Assembly: GCA_030615855.1 (NCBI GenBank)
Contig: JAUWYL010000003.1
Location: forward strand, 6,236-70,235
Direction: 5' to 3'
Source: a bacterium
GTDB taxonomy: Bacteria > UBP18 > UBA7526
DNA length: 64,000 nucleotides
The position numbers were made by a program, and so were the translations under genes. Below, piece after piece: positions 42,170 through 51,539 of the stretch. Every line of letters starts with the position of its first letter. The stretch's first letter is position 1. A model generated the notes under the pieces. The model ran no database searches. It saw only the letters and a program-made list of their open reading frames with translations, and was not told where the DNA came from.

Positions 42170-45100
42170 TTATTTTCGTATTAACTTATTCGCTCCCCAA
42201 ACCAATGGCTTCAATCCTGCTCTAACTACTGCCTTGAGTGGTTCTTTATCTCGGATGAAGTCCGCAATCGGTGGCGAAATTTTACAGTAAGTAAGAACAA
42301 ATGCCCGACCTAAGGGATTAGTGAGCAGATGCTGGTCTCGGAACTGCCGCAAAGCCATTATTTCAGGAGGACAGTTTAAAAAGTTGGTTAGTTGGTTAGT
42401 TTTATCCGTGCTAATCCGTGATTTTAATCCGTGCCTATCCGTGCAACTGCTGTAAGCAGCAGTAGCAATAAAGCATCCTCCACTCCCTCCACCACTCAGA
42501 GACTTGCCCACTGTGACCGTAGTCGTTGCCTCAGTGCTCGAGTTTCCATCTTCAGCAATGGCCTTGATATAAATGGTGTAGTAACCTATAGGAACAGAGT
42601 CGCCAGAACTGTTCTTCCCATCCCATTTTGTAGAGAAACTATCTGCAATATAATACTTATCTTCCCCTAAGGTTTTTACCACCCTTCCCCTTCCATCGAG
42701 GGCCTGAATGGTGACCTCAGACTCCTTATTAAGAGTGAAGGAGATCTTGGTATGTCTCCGATTGAGGTCGCTTCCATCCGATAGGAAGGGATCTTCAGAG
42801 ACTCCTAAACCCCTGATTCCCACTCCAGAAGGCATATCCGCATTATTTACCTTCCCTCTGGTAGGAGAGGAACAGACGCTCCAGTCACTATTTGCATTGG
42901 TATCACTTGAATCAGCGTCACGGGCGATGGAGTCATTAGCATCGACTGTAGTGCTATTAAAACAGTCAGATTCTGCCAGAGAAGCCCCAGCAATCTTCCA
43001 TTGTTCAGGATCAGCATCTACTAATGCTTGGACATCTGCTTCCTCACCAGAACCCCACGTCCCACTTTGATCTGCCCAGCAAACAGCATCCTCAATATTC
43101 CCCAATCCATCCTTGAAGATTACCTGTTCATCTGTAGAGGTCAACCCAGTATCATGGGCCCAGATATTGATGATTCCATCCGAACCAGCAGTGAGTTCAT
43201 CCATCCAGTAACTCATCCCATTAGTAAAGATCTCAATATTTCCCCTTCCTGTAGGAGCCCCGGTCCGTGAACCAGTTCCTGTGCAGTAGTAGGGAATACT
43301 TTTAGCCGACAGACGATCCAAACATTCAGTAGTCGGATGGTTATAGGGGTTGGAGCCGGTAGAGATGACGGCCTTATCCGGATAGACATAGGTGAGGAAG
43401 TTACTTGAGGTGGCATATCTAGCGCCATGATGGCCTACTTTTAAGATATCGCTCGTTAATCCTATCCCATACTTACTGATCAGGTTCTCCTCCACCTCGA
43501 ATCGGGGATCATTATCATGGCAGGCAGAGGATTCCGCATCACCAGTGAGCATAAAGGAGACATTCCCGTAGGTAAGGTAAATAACAATGGAACTATTATT
43601 CTTATAATCGGTTCCTTCCTCTTCAGTTGCTCCTGGCCAAGGACTGGTAGCATGGGCATTGAGCACCTTGGCAGTAATGTTATAGTCTTCATCCCAGGTA
43701 TAGGTCTGGCCAACGGTGGGAACGATACCCGGAATATCATTGACATCTGAGATGGTTGGGTAACCCAACTCATTCTTTACCGCGGTAACAAAGGCATCGG
43801 TATAATAACTCTCTGGCTGGCCAGAGAGCCAGATGGCCTCTACTGTCTTATTATTTAAAACATCTGTCAGGTCACCATAATGGTCGCTATCCGCATGGGT
43901 AGCGACCATACGATGGACAGTAGTAGAGACACCCACTTTATCAAGATAGGAATCAACGATTTCCTTATTTGGGTTTCCTCCATCGATTAAGATATTTTCT
44001 CCTCCCGGAGTCTGAACAAGAATGGAGTCCCCTTGTCCTACATCAATGAAGGTGACGGTCATGCAGCCTGAGGCTGGCTGGAGGACTAAATATTCCCCGG
44101 TCTTTATTGTTGTTCCCTTGGCGATGGTCTTTATTGTTCCATCATCTTCAAAGTAGCATTCCCCGATATCTACTCCGCTTCCATCGCTGGTTCCATCAGC
44201 CTCACAATATAACTCTACCCAGTCCTTGCTGCCTGAAGCATTAAACGATACCTCATTTATCTTAATGCTTACATCCAATTCTAAGGAAGAGGGGTTCTTC
44301 TTTCCCTTGGTAGGGGTAGTAATAAGATTCCAATCGCTCTCCTTATGGGTATCCGTTGCTCCAGAAGCATTATCTCTTCCTAAAGACTTTCCCTTTGCCC
44401 CACTCGTCCAGTTGGCAGACTGGCCTTCCTGAGTCTCATTACTGTAGGTATCCTCATCCCCGGCATCGCCAATCCATTGACGGGGACTGAGACTATCATC
44501 CGCTATCCTGTTGAAGGCCGTACGCTGGGTGCCTGCCCAGGTGCCATCCCTCTTGGCCAATGATACAGCATCGATGATGTTTCCCGAAGGATCCTCAAGG
44601 ATAATGACATTATCCGTTCCGGTAAGACCAGAATCCGTGGAATAGAAGTCACGATAGCCATTCCCATTGGTATCGCTATCCACCTCATCCGCAGTAGGGT
44701 CCTCCGGGTCATCCCTGAGACGAAGGACGATATACTCATCATCAGACATAGTATAATCTGGAAAGGTCTTGATATAGGCGCTTCTTTCCAAGACTCTCCA
44801 GGAACCGATATTCTGGGTTGTTCCCGAGACATTATGGAACTCAATCCACTCTGGGGTATCCTTGGTAGCAATCTCATTAATCAATATACTGCCTGGGTCT
44901 CCCTCATCTGGAGCAGTAGTATTTGTTGCTTTCGGTGACCCTCTTTCTGTGGCCCCGGCATCCCAGTTAGTAGTTCCTTCTTCATTGGCAGTATACCAGT
45001 TCTTGGCCTGCGTACCATCCCCGGGGGTGCTGCGACGCTCCATAGAATATTTCTTATCATTGTCACCTGCTAAAGGTGTTGAACTATCACCAGCGGTATC

Positions 45101-46438
45101 ATAAAGGATATCGCCATCCGTGTAGAGTTTTATCTGAAGAGTGCTATTGGATAATACTACATCAGTATCTATTACATTTGGAGTAACACTATCTTCTATT
45201 CTGGAGTTAGCTGCATCAAAGTTAGAAATGAGGAAGTAATCATCACCAGCCGGATCACCCGTGGCCTTTATGGTTCCAGAAAGGGTGACTTGCATAGGAG
45301 CTTCAGCTCCAGCAGAAAATTTAGTGAGATACCAGTTGGTCAAATCAATGTCTGAACTGCTGGTATTCCTCAGTTCAATCCATTCATCGGAACTGCTAAG
45401 CGTACTCCCTGTCCACATCAATTCGTTGATCACTACCGGCGCTCCTCCGTCATAATAGAGAGCAGTATCTGTGCGGTCAATAGAGGGGGCTGGTTCGGCA
45501 TCGGCATAGGTAGCGGTAATGGTAGAGCCATCGGCCACCTTAATCACATTATTGGCATCATTACTAGCAGTTGTAGAAACTCCTAACTCTGGCTCTGGAG
45601 ATTGAATGTTAAATATTCCGGTATCGTTTCCCGTTTCGGTTAGGGTAATACTTATCGTTACTGGGTCAGAGGTAGTGGAGATTATGCTGACCGTAAACGA
45701 CTGCTTACTTCCCGAATCGGTATTGCGATCATTATCAGTGACCGTAATATCGGAAGTTTGAGAAGTGCTGCTAAAGATTCCTCTATCAATATCTATGCTC
45801 CCCACATAGTTGCCGCTTCCATTTGCTGCTCCCGGAGTTCCCAATTCTGTAGCCCCGGAATCCCAGTTCAGGGAGGTCGTAGCAGTATACCAGTTCTCTG
45901 ATACCGTTCCATCACCCGGTGTAGTATTACGAGACATAGAGTATTTATTGGCATTATCCCCAGCAAATGGGGTTCCACTAGCATCATCAGCGGTATCGAT
46001 GATCGTAGTGGTTTCACCTGCATAGGGGCCATCATAGAGTTTTATCTGTAGAGCAGTATTGGCTAAAGAGACATCAGTATCTACCACATCTGGTATGACG
46101 TTCAACTTTGAACTACCACTGGTCTCGGCATAATTGGAGATGAGGAAGTATCCATTGGCTGGGATGGTGCCAGAGGAGATGGTGAGCATCAACGTCTCTG
46201 CGCCACTACTATACTTAGTAATATCCCAATTACTCAGATTGATGGGTGAACTGGTCATATTCCTCAGTTCGATCCATTCATCATAAGTACTGGCATTACT
46301 CCCCATCCACATCAACTCATTGATCACCACATCCCCGGGATCTGCTCCCCAGGCTCGCCCGCTCCCACAGAGAGCTATACTAATAATAAGGAATAGCATT
46401 AATGTTAAGTTCTTAGAAAATATTTTTCTTATCTTCAT
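42170..46438 (-). CDS. Secreted lamin-tail-domain protein with nested metallo-beta-lactamase domain and CFI-box-CTERM
   Basis: A signal peptide is followed by several lamin-tail domains ('VVINELMWMGSNAS', 'VVINELMWTGSTLSSS', 'ILINEIATKDTPEWIEFH', 'SIKINEVSFNASGSKDWVEL'). A ComEC-like metallo-beta-lactamase domain (about 805-1060) shows 'IDVGQGDSILVQTPGGENIL', 'ATHADSDHYGD' and 'VGHHGARY'. It sits inside the fourth lamin-tail domain, which resumes as 'IFKDGLGNIEDAVCW'. An FlgD-like Ig domain and a CFI-box-CTERM domain finish the protein. A repeat-encoded insert of about 26 residues interrupts the CFI box. A phosphodiesterase or nuclease role for the MBL domain is inferred. Confidence 0.85.
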   Translation of the reverse strand: MKIRKIFSKNLTLMLFLIISIALCGSGRAWGADPGDVVINELMWMGSNASTYDEWIELRNMTSSPINLSNWDITKYSSGAETLMLTISSGTIPANGYFLISNYAETSGSSKLNVIPDVVDTDVSLANTALQIKLYDGPYAGETTTIIDTADDASGTPFAGDNANKYSMSRNTTPGDGTVSENWYTATTSLNWDSGATELGTPGAANGSGNYVGSIDIDRGIFSSTSQTSDITVTDNDRNTDSGSKQSFTVSIISTTSDPVTISITLTETGNDTGIFNIQSPEPELGVSTTASNDANNVIKVADGSTITATYADAEPAPSIDRTDTALYYDGGAPVVINELMWTGSTLSSSDEWIELRNTSSSDIDLTNWYLTKFSAGAEAPMQVTLSGTIKATGDPAGDDYFLISNFDAANSRIEDSVTPNVIDTDVVLSNSTLQIKLYTDGDILYDTAGDSSTPLAGDNDKKYSMERRSTPGDGTQAKNWYTANEEGTTNWDAGATERGSPKATNTTAPDEGDPGSILINEIATKDTPEWIEFHNVSGTTQNIGSWRVLERSAYIKTFPDYTMSDDEYIVLRLRDDPEDPTADEVDSDTNGNGYRDFYSTDSGLTGTDNVIILEDPSGNIIDAVSLAKRDGTWAGTQRTAFNRIADDSLSPRQWIGDAGDEDTYSNETQEGQSANWTSGAKGKSLGRDNASGATDTHKESDWNLITTPTKGKKNPSSLELDVSIKINEVSFNASGSKDWVELYCEADGTSDGSGVDIGECYFEDDGTIKTIAKGTTIKTGEYLVLQPASGCMTVTFIDVGQGDSILVQTPGGENILIDGGNPNKEIVDSYLDKVGVSTTVHRMVATHADSDHYGDLTDVLNNKTVEAIWLSGQPESYYTDAFVTAVKNELGYPTISDVNDIPGIVPTVGQTYTWDEDYNITAKVLNAHATSPWPGATEEEGTDYKNNSSIVIYLTYGNVSFMLTGDAESSACHDNDPRFEVEENLISKYGIGLTSDILKVGHHGARYATSSNFLTYVYPDKAVISTGSNPYNHPTTECLDRLSAKSIPYYCTGTGSRTGAPTGRGNIEIFTNGMSYWMDELTAGSDGIINIWAHDTGLTSTDEQVIFKDGLGNIEDAVCWADQSGTWGSGEEADVQALVDADPEQWKIAGASLAESDCFNSTTVDANDSIARDADSSDTNANSDWSVCSSPTRGKVNNADMPSGVGIRGLGVSEDPFLSDGSDLNRRHTKISFTLNKESEVTIQALDGRGRVVKTLGEDKYYIADSFSTKWDGKNSSGDSVPIGYYTIYIKAIAEDGNSSTEATTTVTVGKSLSGGGSGGCFIATAAYSSCTDRHGLKSRISTDKTNQLTNFLNCPPEIMALRQFRDQHLLTNPLGRAFVLTYCKISPPIADFIRDKEPLKAVVRAGLKPLVWGANKLIRK
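42380..42455. repeat. ATCCGTG-family and GGTTAGTT repeats inside the CFI box of the 1422-aa protein
   Basis: Tandem ATCCGTG words and a TTGGTTAGTTGGTTAGTT stretch are translated as 'CTDRHGLKSRISTDKTNQLT' between 'ATAAYSS' and 'MALRQFRDQ'. Confidence 0.85.
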
Positions 46439-46455
46439 CCTGCACCTTTTGATAT

Positions 46456-47022
46456 TTAATTCCTTCCCTTCATGATCTTCTTCAGCCGATTCCAGACTCT
46501 TAAATCTTCCGCTTCATCACAGATCTTCATTGCCCATTCCTCAAGGTATTTAACATCCAGGCTTCTCCCATGACGGATAAATATGCTTTCTACGTCAATC
46601 ATATCTCGGCCTCTGCCTGGGATTAACTTGAGAAGAATTAAATCTTCGGGAGTAGGGATATAAATCTGCCGTCCCATAATTTTGGCTTTTCTTTTCCTTT
46701 GGAAGGCCGATTTTTCTAATGCTATTGATAGCTTGATGAAATCGATATGAAGTCTACTGTGGTATAGACGGAAGACCCCCCGGGTATCAAATGTCTCTTG
46801 GACCACTTCCCTGTCGAATTTGAAGCCTTTCCTTTGAGCTGTGGTTAGGAATGCCTCTAATTTTTTCCTGTTTATTAAGATGATGAAATCCGCATCATTG
46901 GTTACTCTTGGTTCGCCAATAATACCGACCGCCAAACCTCCTACCAGAAGATAAGGGGTGTTTGTTACCTTTAACAACCCCAGGGCTTTATGAAAGACTA
47001 CGGGAAATCTATTGGCTTTCAT
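46456..47022 (-). CDS. Nucleotidyltransferase (AbiEii/MNT-like)
   Basis: 'PYLLVGGLAVGIIGEPRVTNDADFIILI' near residue 24 is a GG-x-A...TxDxD nucleotidyltransferase core, and the following helical part is family-like ('TPEDLILLKLIPGRGRDMIDVE'). Such proteins are half of many toxin-antitoxin or abortive-infection pairs. Its ATG overlaps the stop of the small partner gene by four bases (ATGA). Confidence 0.78.
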   Translation of the reverse strand: MKANRFPVVFHKALGLLKVTNTPYLLVGGLAVGIIGEPRVTNDADFIILINRKKLEAFLTTAQRKGFKFDREVVQETFDTRGVFRLYHSRLHIDFIKLSIALEKSAFQRKRKAKIMGRQIYIPTPEDLILLKLIPGRGRDMIDVESIFIRHGRSLDVKYLEEWAMKICDEAEDLRVWNRLKKIMKGRN

Positions 47023-47210
47023 TCCTTCTTCATTTTTAACCCCAGCTTCGCACAGACTGGAAGGTGGGAAGCAAAATTCAAGGAATCTATTAGTTCTGAG
47101 TCTAATAGAAATTCCATGATCTCGGCACTCTCTTTAATGGTAAGTTTCCTCAGGGTTTCCCTTCTCTCTTTTTCGCTCTCTCTTCTATACTTTTCCGGAT
47201 TCTTAATCAT
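47019..47210 (-). CDS. Small partner of the nucleotidyltransferase
   Basis: This 63-residue charged helical protein ('EKYRRESEKERRETLRKL', 'AEIMEFLLDSELIDSLNF') matches the usual small gene next to AbiEii-like nucleotidyltransferases. The ATG at 47208-47210 lies inside the stop region of the CFI-box gene (8-base overlap) with AAGGAAG upstream. A role as antitoxin or subunit is inferred from the gene pairing only. Confidence 0.65.
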   Translation of the reverse strand: MIKNPEKYRRESEKERRETLRKLTIKESAEIMEFLLDSELIDSLNFASHLPVCAKLGLKMKKE

Positions 47211-50200
47211 CGCTTCTTCCTTCTTTAACAATTCTCTTTGCTCCCCAAACGATCGGTTTCAGATAGAATCTCACCATTGCTTTCAGTGGTTCTTTATCTG
47301 AAATAAAGCGAGCAACCGGTGGACTAAAGCGACAGTAGAACCTCACAAATGCTTTTCCCAGGGAATTAGTCAAGAGATGCTCATCCCGAAATCTCTGCAA
47401 AACAATAATCTGTGATCTGTGTGAATCCGTAATAAATCTGTGTGAATCCGTGCCGCTGCTATAAGCAGCGGTAGCGATGAAGCATCCCCACTTCTCTGAG
47501 GTGCTCTTCGCCTCTTCCTTGGCAGCTGCCGGGGTGGTAATGGTAACCACGGGAGTGCTCACCTCGGTGTCCGGACTTGATGAATATACCCCCCACAACT
47601 GTATGTAGTAGGTCGTTCCTCCTGAGAGACCAGTAATGGTGGTGGAGGTCGTCGCCCTGGTAGCCAGATCAACATCATTACTATCATCCCAGTAACTGGT
47701 TGCCTTGTTTTCCACTTCAGTTCGATTGGTCCCATAATAGATGCGGTAGCGGAGAAAGTCCTTATCTGAAGGAGTGAAGGGCGTCCAGGTCAACTTGCTA
47801 CTTGAGGATTTCGATTCGCTCTCCTGGACATCGGCCAAACCCACAGAAACAGAAGCAGTACCAGAAGGAGAAGTCGTCTCATTACCAGCGTTATCCATTG
47901 CCCATATTTTAGCATAGTAGATGTTAGGTGAGGTTAATCCTGTAACGATAGTTGAAGAGGTATCTATATCTGTCTCTTCCTTTTTAGTGGCTCCTTCTGG
48001 CGAACCCGTATTGTCCTTATCCTGCACCTTTGTCTGATCCTTCCCATACCAGATTTCATAGTGGCTGAAGTAGCTCTCTGTGCAGGCCGTCCAGGAGAAA
48101 GTAATACTCGTTGAAGTAGCAGAACTTGCCTTGAAATCCGCCAGACCACTGGGAACCACATTATCTATGCCAAAAGGAGTACCAGGAGAAGAAGCCGTAT
48201 CCCCCATATAACCATAACTACCATCATCCGCGCCATCATTGGCCTTCATCCTGAAGTAAACCGTGTCATCTTCAGTAGTGGGAAGATCAGTTGCCGTAGC
48301 CCAGGTGATGGTCTTCTCGCCTGGAGTGCCGATAGATTCCTCGGAGGCTGGGTCAGTAGAAGCGGTATGCCAATCTATTTCATCTCCGGTGGTAGAATAC
48401 TCTGGATACCCAGTGCAGGAGTGACTATCGGCATCTATCAAGGTATAGGAAATCTCCCAGTCTCCTCTTTTCCAACTGGGAACCGGTGACTCAGTAATGT
48501 TTATTAAAGGAAGATTATTGTCGGTTACCTCAATACTAATACTGATAGCCGAGGTATAACCTGCACTTGAGTCGGCATCAATCTGTATGGTTTCCCCGGT
48601 ATCATAATATATGCCGCTATAACTGGCCACCCCACTCACAACGTCTTCTGTAAGGGCGTCATTAGGTAATAAGGCACCAGCACCGGCGTGAAGTGCTAAG
48701 ATAACGGTACCTATGGCAGCGGGGGTCACATTACCATAGGTATCCTTTACGCTCACCTTTGGCTGGGTAGCAAAGGGGAAACCGACGATGGCCGCATCCG
48801 ATGGTGGAGTGGTAAAGTCTAATTTATTGGGATTATCAGGATCGACAGCAATATTCGTTGAGGTCCCATTAATTGCTCCATCATCGGCCTTAATCCAGGG
48901 GGTCTCTCCTGCGTTATAGAGAGTGAAACCAGATACCGTTGCCACACCATTCGCGAAGGTCTGGTTCCCATCAGCCGGCTTGGTCGGGTCATTAACGCCT
49001 ATGGCAGTAGCGTTCCAGGTCCAGGTAATGTAATGAGAACCAGTATAATCGGTGACCGTAGTATCGTCTTGCCTCTGAGCAGTAACCGTAACTGAGAAAG
49101 TAGTTCCCGCAGTCTCAGTTCCAGAATGCTCGGTCACTACACTGAACTTGGTGGCCAACCAACCACCTGGGGGTTCTCCGTCAGAAAGCCAGGCAGCACC
49201 CAAAATCAATCTTTCGCCAGTAGCCGCATGTCGGGTTAGTCCTATAGCTATCCCGCCATTAGTAGTCCCTTCTCCAGCGCCGATCACATAGGAGTGGCTG
49301 ATTTTTGTCCAGTCAGCACCATCTAAATCGGTGACACCCGACTCATCTATACCACCAGCATGCTCAACCCCTACTTTTACCTTACCAGTTCCTTTTGCCC
49401 AGACCACCACATAATAGGTTTTGCCCACTTCTAAATCTTTACCTAACTGCTTTAGATAACGCTCATCAGAATATGGTTCATGGGCAAAAGAAGCCTCCCC
49501 GACTAAAACCTCATCTGGGTCAGTAGTTCTTTCACCTCTATTGCCCCAGGTGTATTCATCAGGATCACTACCGGTAATATCATCAAAAAATTCGTTGTAT
49601 AGGTAATTCTCTCCTGCTTCAGGATGGGTCTGGAAGGTCTTGATATCCCCATATGCATGATCGCTGTCATATTCTACAACGCCTCTAAACTGATATTTGG
49701 TCTTTTTACTAAAACTCGGAGTAGCGGTATGTGAGCCAGCTACACCATAAGGTGTGTAGGTTGTCTCATTATCGGTTATGCTGCCTGAACTTTCCCCCCA
49801 TTGAAAGTAGACATCAACAGAAATCTCCTCCCCCATGGTAAAATCACAGTTAAGGGTAGCGGTAGTAGTCCCGATGCTTGAGGCATCCTGAGTGGTGACT
49901 GTAGGATAAGGGTAGGTGCCTGTAGTAGTCCAGATAATTTCGTCCGTAATGACCTTTCCCTCTGACCTATTGCCGATACACTTAAATACCACATTATTGC
50001 TTTCACTTATGGCAGTCAATGCCCCAGCCACCAGGGACCCATAGGTACCATCAGTGGCTGAGTAATAAGTCTGATCAACAGGAAGAGCACCGACATCGAT
50101 TACCGTTGTCAGATCAGAGTAGGCACCCCCATCAATACTATATTGGAACTTTACATCACCAGTAGTAGTACCAGCACGCATCACTTGGAAGTCAAAATTA

Positions 50201-50487
50201 GTAAGGGTTAATCCCCGGAAATCAAAGGTATCGGTTGTATAGGTAGATTCTCCTGTACCGGCTTTGATCATTGCTGCATTGGTGCAGTAGCTAATGTTGT
50301 ATGTTACGAAGTTACCATCAGCGGTCCAGCCCGACGGCCAATCGGGAGGATCTATACTTTCAAAATCCTCTGTATAGCCAGGCGAATGCGGTATAATGAG
50401 GGCCTGGGCACCCATACCCCAGCCCAGAAGCAACCCAATAGAGAGGGATATCAATATTAAGTTCTGGGAAAGTCTTCTTTTCTTCAT
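47203..50487 (-). CDS. Large secreted FN3/Ig protein with CFI-box-CTERM
   Basis: A signal peptide ('LILISLSIGLLLGWGMGAQA') is followed by a beta-rich N-terminal domain, a carbohydrate-binding-like segment (about 290-430), Ig-like repeats ('SVTVTAQRQDDTTVTDYTG'), and two FN3 domains (about 835-1020, 'FSWTACTESYFSHYEIWYG', 'TWTPFTPSDKDFLRYRIYYG'). A CFI-box-CTERM domain follows. No catalytic site is recognised, so it is probably a surface or adhesive protein. The CFI box carries a repeat-encoded insert ('GTDSHRFITDSHRSQ'). A consensus promoter precedes it. Confidence 0.82.
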   Translation of the reverse strand: MKKRRLSQNLILISLSIGLLLGWGMGAQALIIPHSPGYTEDFESIDPPDWPSGWTADGNFVTYNISYCTNAAMIKAGTGESTYTTDTFDFRGLTLTNFDFQVMRAGTTTGDVKFQYSIDGGAYSDLTTVIDVGALPVDQTYYSATDGTYGSLVAGALTAISESNNVVFKCIGNRSEGKVITDEIIWTTTGTYPYPTVTTQDASSIGTTTATLNCDFTMGEEISVDVYFQWGESSGSITDNETTYTPYGVAGSHTATPSFSKKTKYQFRGVVEYDSDHAYGDIKTFQTHPEAGENYLYNEFFDDITGSDPDEYTWGNRGERTTDPDEVLVGEASFAHEPYSDERYLKQLGKDLEVGKTYYVVVWAKGTGKVKVGVEHAGGIDESGVTDLDGADWTKISHSYVIGAGEGTTNGGIAIGLTRHAATGERLILGAAWLSDGEPPGGWLATKFSVVTEHSGTETAGTTFSVTVTAQRQDDTTVTDYTGSHYITWTWNATAIGVNDPTKPADGNQTFANGVATVSGFTLYNAGETPWIKADDGAINGTSTNIAVDPDNPNKLDFTTPPSDAAIVGFPFATQPKVSVKDTYGNVTPAAIGTVILALHAGAGALLPNDALTEDVVSGVASYSGIYYDTGETIQIDADSSAGYTSAISISIEVTDNNLPLINITESPVPSWKRGDWEISYTLIDADSHSCTGYPEYSTTGDEIDWHTASTDPASEESIGTPGEKTITWATATDLPTTEDDTVYFRMKANDGADDGSYGYMGDTASSPGTPFGIDNVVPSGLADFKASSATSTSITFSWTACTESYFSHYEIWYGKDQTKVQDKDNTGSPEGATKKEETDIDTSSTIVTGLTSPNIYYAKIWAMDNAGNETTSPSGTASVSVGLADVQESESKSSSSKLTWTPFTPSDKDFLRYRIYYGTNRTEVENKATSYWDDSNDVDLATRATTSTTITGLSGGTTYYIQLWGVYSSSPDTEVSTPVVTITTPAAAKEEAKSTSEKWGCFIATAAYSSGTDSHRFITDSHRSQIIVLQRFRDEHLLTNSLGKAFVRFYCRFSPPVARFISDKEPLKAMVRFYLKPIVWGAKRIVKEGRSDD
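47400..47462. repeat. ATCCGTG/ATCTGTG repeats inside the CFI box of the 1094-aa protein
   Basis: The words ATCTGTG and ATCCGTG alternate and are read in frame between 'CFIATAAYSS' and 'IVLQRFRDE'. Confidence 0.85.
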
Positions 50488-50504
50488 TTTGACTTAGGGC
50501 TCCA

Positions 50505-50519
50505 TATTCCTTAGGAATA
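50505..50519. promoter_or_regulatory. Possible operator palindrome at the CFI-box promoter
   Basis: TATTCCTTAGGAATA is a perfect palindrome directly downstream of the -10 hexamer, over the expected transcription start. Confidence 0.45.
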
Positions 50520-50547
50520 GTATATTATTTCACACATTATATGTCAA
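50519..50547 (-). promoter_or_regulatory. Sigma70 promoter of the FN3/CFI-box gene
   Basis: TTGACA (50542-50547) and TATACT (50519-50524) are 17 bases apart on the minus strand. The transcript could run through the nucleotidyltransferase pair into the lamin-tail gene. Confidence 0.82.
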
Positions 50548-50635
50548 ATGTTCTTAGTCATTACTCCTGTATTTAATGTATTACCTTATTATTAGAGACT
50601 ATCTCTTCCAAAAAGTTCCAAAATTATAGGGACTT

Positions 50636-51421
50636 TTAAAGGGCTTGGGAGAGACGGGAGAGGAGATCTTTAAGTTCTTTGCGACTTTCGAAGGTGACCA
50701 ATAGTCTTTCTGCCTTCTTACCGGTTCGGATATTGATCTTCTTCTTCCATTCCTTCCTGAGATGCCTCATGATATCTCTTTCGATGGCATTGAGTTCCTT
50801 CTCTCTTTCTGTCAACTCTTCCCCGGGTCGTGCTAAATCGACCAGAACCATAGTATCTTCAACGGAGAGGCCTCGCTTAATTACTTCTTTGGCAAAGGAG
50901 AGCTGTTTATTCTTGTCCTCAAGTCCCATCAATACCTTGGCATGACCAAAGGTGATCCTACCCTTATGGAGATATTCTAACACCTTATGATGTAATCTCT
51001 TCAGAAGACGAAGATGATGACTGATATCTGATTGGGTGCGTCCGGTCTTCTTAGCGATCTCTTCTTCCTTAATCTTATAGGAATCCTTCAATTCCTGAAA
51101 GCCTTTGGCCCTCTCCAAAGGGGTAAGATCCAGCCTTTCTATATTCTCCACAATGGATTTAACTAGTAGGTCCTCACCCCCTATTTCTCCTAAGATAGCA
51201 CAGGGTAATTCCTTCCAGCCCAATTTCTTTATTGCTTTAAGACGCCTATTGCCAGAGATAAGATAATATTTATTCCCCCTTTTGGAGACCGTGGGAGGAC
51301 AGATGAGGCCATTCTCTCTAATCGACCGGGCTAAATCTTCGATATTCTCCCTACCGCTTTCAAAACGTACCTTATATCCCTTGGTAGAAATCTCTTTTAA
51401 AGGCAGAATTCTAAAACGCAT
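50636..51421 (-). CDS. ParB/RepB/Spo0J-family DNA-binding protein (no ParA neighbour)
   Basis: The N-terminal ParB/sulfiredoxin-like CTPase fold has 'ENIEDLARSIRENGLICPP' and 'YYLISGNRRLKAIKKLGW' (box II, here GNRR for the usual GERR). A central HTH follows ('EEEIAKKTGRTQSDISHHLRLL', about 115-140). The C-terminal region (about 190-261) is helical and basic. It may be a regulator or a partition protein; no parA is nearby. A perfect palindrome lies 27-48 bases upstream. Confidence 0.85.
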   Translation of the reverse strand: MRFRILPLKEISTKGYKVRFESGRENIEDLARSIRENGLICPPTVSKRGNKYYLISGNRRLKAIKKLGWKELPCAILGEIGGEDLLVKSIVENIERLDLTPLERAKGFQELKDSYKIKEEEIAKKTGRTQSDISHHLRLLKRLHHKVLEYLHKGRITFGHAKVLMGLEDKNKQLSFAKEVIKRGLSVEDTMVLVDLARPGEELTEREKELNAIERDIMRHLRKEWKKKINIRTGKKAERLLVTFESRKELKDLLSRLSQAL

Positions 51422-51447
51422 TTTTCTTCACCCTCGAAAAAAGAGGC

Positions 51448-51469
51448 AAATATGCCATATGGCATATTT
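51448..51469. promoter_or_regulatory. Perfect 22-bp palindrome upstream of the ParB-like gene
   Basis: AAATATGCCATATGGCATATTT reads the same on both strands. It is a strong candidate for the binding site of the adjacent ParB-like protein (autoregulation or parS-like role). Confidence 0.55.
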
Positions 51470-51539
51470 TGGTAGCAATAAGAGTCAGGCCCGCCTTCGT
51501 CCGTCCGTCTCCGACGGGCCGAACTTCGGCGGGTAAGCA

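Noticed and set aside
51448-51469. Calling the palindrome a parS site
   Set aside because: It lacks the Spo0J-type parS core, there is a single copy in the window, and no parA is present, so it is only listed as a candidate operator.
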